Assembly (NCBI RefSeq): GCF_964340395.1
Contig: NC_135566.1
Span: 22,000,635-22,064,634 of the forward strand
Source of the DNA: Glandiceps talaboti
Lineage: Eukaryota; Hemichordata; Enteropneusta; Spengelidae
Length of the DNA: 64,000 bases
Direction: 5' to 3'
The translations under genes and the position numbers were made by a program. Below the pieces are notes generated by a model. It was not told the DNA's origin. It ran no database searches and saw only the letters and a program-made list of their open reading frames with translations. Below are positions 62,890 to 64,000 of the stretch, piece after piece (positions within the stretch are counted from its first letter, which is position 1; each line of letters begins with the position of its first letter).

Positions 62890-63460
62890 TCATTAAAAAG
62901 AAATAAAATTTACTCTGTCATGAATTTATTTGTCTCTATCTGTTTGCACAAAAGCCAGGGTTTAGTACTGAGTTGTTGGTGCATGCTCTTAGTGTAGCGT
63001 ATGTGGGTCTAAGTTTATCTGCTCTCTGTATAGCATCCGGGCATGCATCGTTTACTTATCGTCGTTTGCGACCTTGCCATATTATAATAACACAGTTTAG
63101 ACTATTAAAAGTACAAACATCTATTCACAGTTATAATTTTATTGGCTGAATTTTATTTCTCCGGGGTTGATTGCTCAAAAGCTAGAGCATTAGTAAACGT
63201 AATTACAGAGGTGTTTACATTACTGTACAAAACACACACGTCCGGTGATGGCATACACCATGCATGTCACATTTTTGTAGAAAATACGAGGATTTACAAC
63301 CCAGCCATCCCATAATCGCAATTGATATAGTACAAGTACATACATTTACTTACAGTTGTAAATTTTATTTGTCTCATTTCTCACTCAAAGGCCAGAATAT
63401 AATATTAGTACATGATACAATGACAGCATTACAAGCATATACGGTGTACACGTAACTTGA
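62890..63460 (+). repeat. Degenerate ~225-bp tandem triplication
   Basis: Three diverged segments near 62910, 63130 and 63355 share a TTTTATTTGTCTC-like start, then CAAAAGCCAG / CAAAAGCTAG / CAAAGGCCAG, then TTAGTA. They follow the recombinase fragment and may be a DIRS 3' region or unrelated old repeat. The rest of the interval up to exon 16 shows nothing else. Confidence 0.5.
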
Positions 63461-63735
63461 CTAATGTTGTGCCTAGGAGTGCTGTTTGTAGTCAGCTATT
63501 GGACTAGAAGTGAGGAGGGTTGTGATAGTTGAATACTGTTTTTAAAAAAGCCATCTTTTCCCAGTGTTTCACAGCAAAAGTTGGTTGCATTCTCAACCAA
63601 GTCAAACTATTCTGTTAATTTAGTTTCATATCACAAATATTATATTTAATTTACAAAGTTGTTTTAGTCAATTGTGTTGTATGTATGTATTTTAGAGTCT
63701 GTCTTTATTGCCAACATCTTTTCTTTACATTTCAG

Positions 63736-63856
63736 TTTGGTTATGTAGCAGAGTTCATACTATGGATTGCAAAGAAGTCACCATTAAATGCACATCAGTT
63801 GATATGGAACATTAAAACTAATATATTCGTTGATGAGGAGGGTAAAAACAGAGATG
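63736..63856 (+). CDS. PI4KA: PI4KA exon 16 of window (PIK helical domain)
   Basis: The acceptor is CATTTCAG ending at 63735 and the donor GTAAGT starts at 63857. It has 40 codons plus one base. It reads [20 protein letters not shown], then [11 protein letters not shown] and DEEGKNRD, a close match to the PIK domain of PI4KA. The exon end and donor recur in the units after it. Confidence 0.94.
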
Positions 63857-64000
63857 GTAAGTACATGTTGTCTCAGTAAAAACAGATTGTAAGTGTTGTC
63901 TGGGTTAAAACAGATGGTAAGTGTTGTCAGGGTAGAAACAGAACGTAAGTGGTGTCTGGGTAAAAACAACGTTAGTGGTGTCTTTGTTAAAACAGATGGT
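63842..64000 (+). repeat. 28-bp array seeded at exon 16 donor, cut by window edge
   Basis: The exon end and donor, GTAAAAACAGAGATGGTAAG, are followed by units such as GTAAAAACAGATTGTAAGTG and GTTAAAACAGATGGTAAGTG with TTGTCTGG between. At least five units are visible up to 64000. Units keep the GGTAAGTG or TGTAAGTG donor-like core. Confidence 0.88.

Overview
The window is animal (metazoan) nuclear DNA and is almost entirely one gene: the middle of a plus-strand PI4KA gene (phosphatidylinositol 4-kinase III alpha). Sixteen exons could be placed from splice signals and reading-frame continuity. They total 2,557 coding bases (about 852 codons, 4% of the window). The window opens inside the alpha-solenoid part of the protein and ends in the PIK helical domain, so the start codon and the catalytic domain lie outside it. 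All fifteen complete introns obey GT-AG and all phases join. The DIRS, Jockey-group LINE, piggyBac and hAT-like pieces, with low-GC introns, suggest a marine invertebrate such as a hemichordate, cephalochordate or lophotrochozoan; I cannot name the species.

The introns are unusually full of tandem arrays, found in every intron except the two short ones (14344-14512 and 37223-37668). Main arrays: 30 bp (338-6300), 52 bp (8125-8476), about 150 bp (8740-9790), about 112 bp (10320-11590), 48 bp (11643-12068), 21 bp (12388-13815), a G-run array (14791-19069), CA/CT microsatellites (19310-19750), 53 bp (19980-21520), 77 bp (26201-27080), 36 bp (27491-27912), three successive arrays at 28579-32345, 59 bp (32684-34279), 39 bp then 28 bp (35588-36905), 29 bp (37823-39300), 49 bp (39940-52461, about 255 copies) and a 28-bp array just starting at the right edge.

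The most striking observation is where the arrays begin. In at least five introns the first repeat unit straddles the exon/intron junction, so the repeat includes the last bases of the exon plus the 5' splice site. In several others the array begins within about 10-25 bases of the donor. This looks like recurrent minisatellite birth at 5' splice sites within one gene. In the largest case each of about 255 units keeps an intact ACA|GTAAGTATGG donor.

Transposons fill the rest. Intron 7 holds a hAT-like inverted-repeat element inserted into the 53-bp array, with a piggyBac fragment nested in it, then a 2.4-kb TTAA-flanked element with inverted repeats of about 0.7 kb. Intron 15 (23.8 kb) holds, after its 49-bp array, a decayed DIRS-type tyrosine-recombinase retrotransposon (gag-like 54193-55830, RT 55860-57090, recombinase 62378-62770). 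A LINE with an unbroken 993-codon endonuclease/RT reading frame sits between its parts. No RNA genes, CRISPR arrays or minus-strand host genes were seen.
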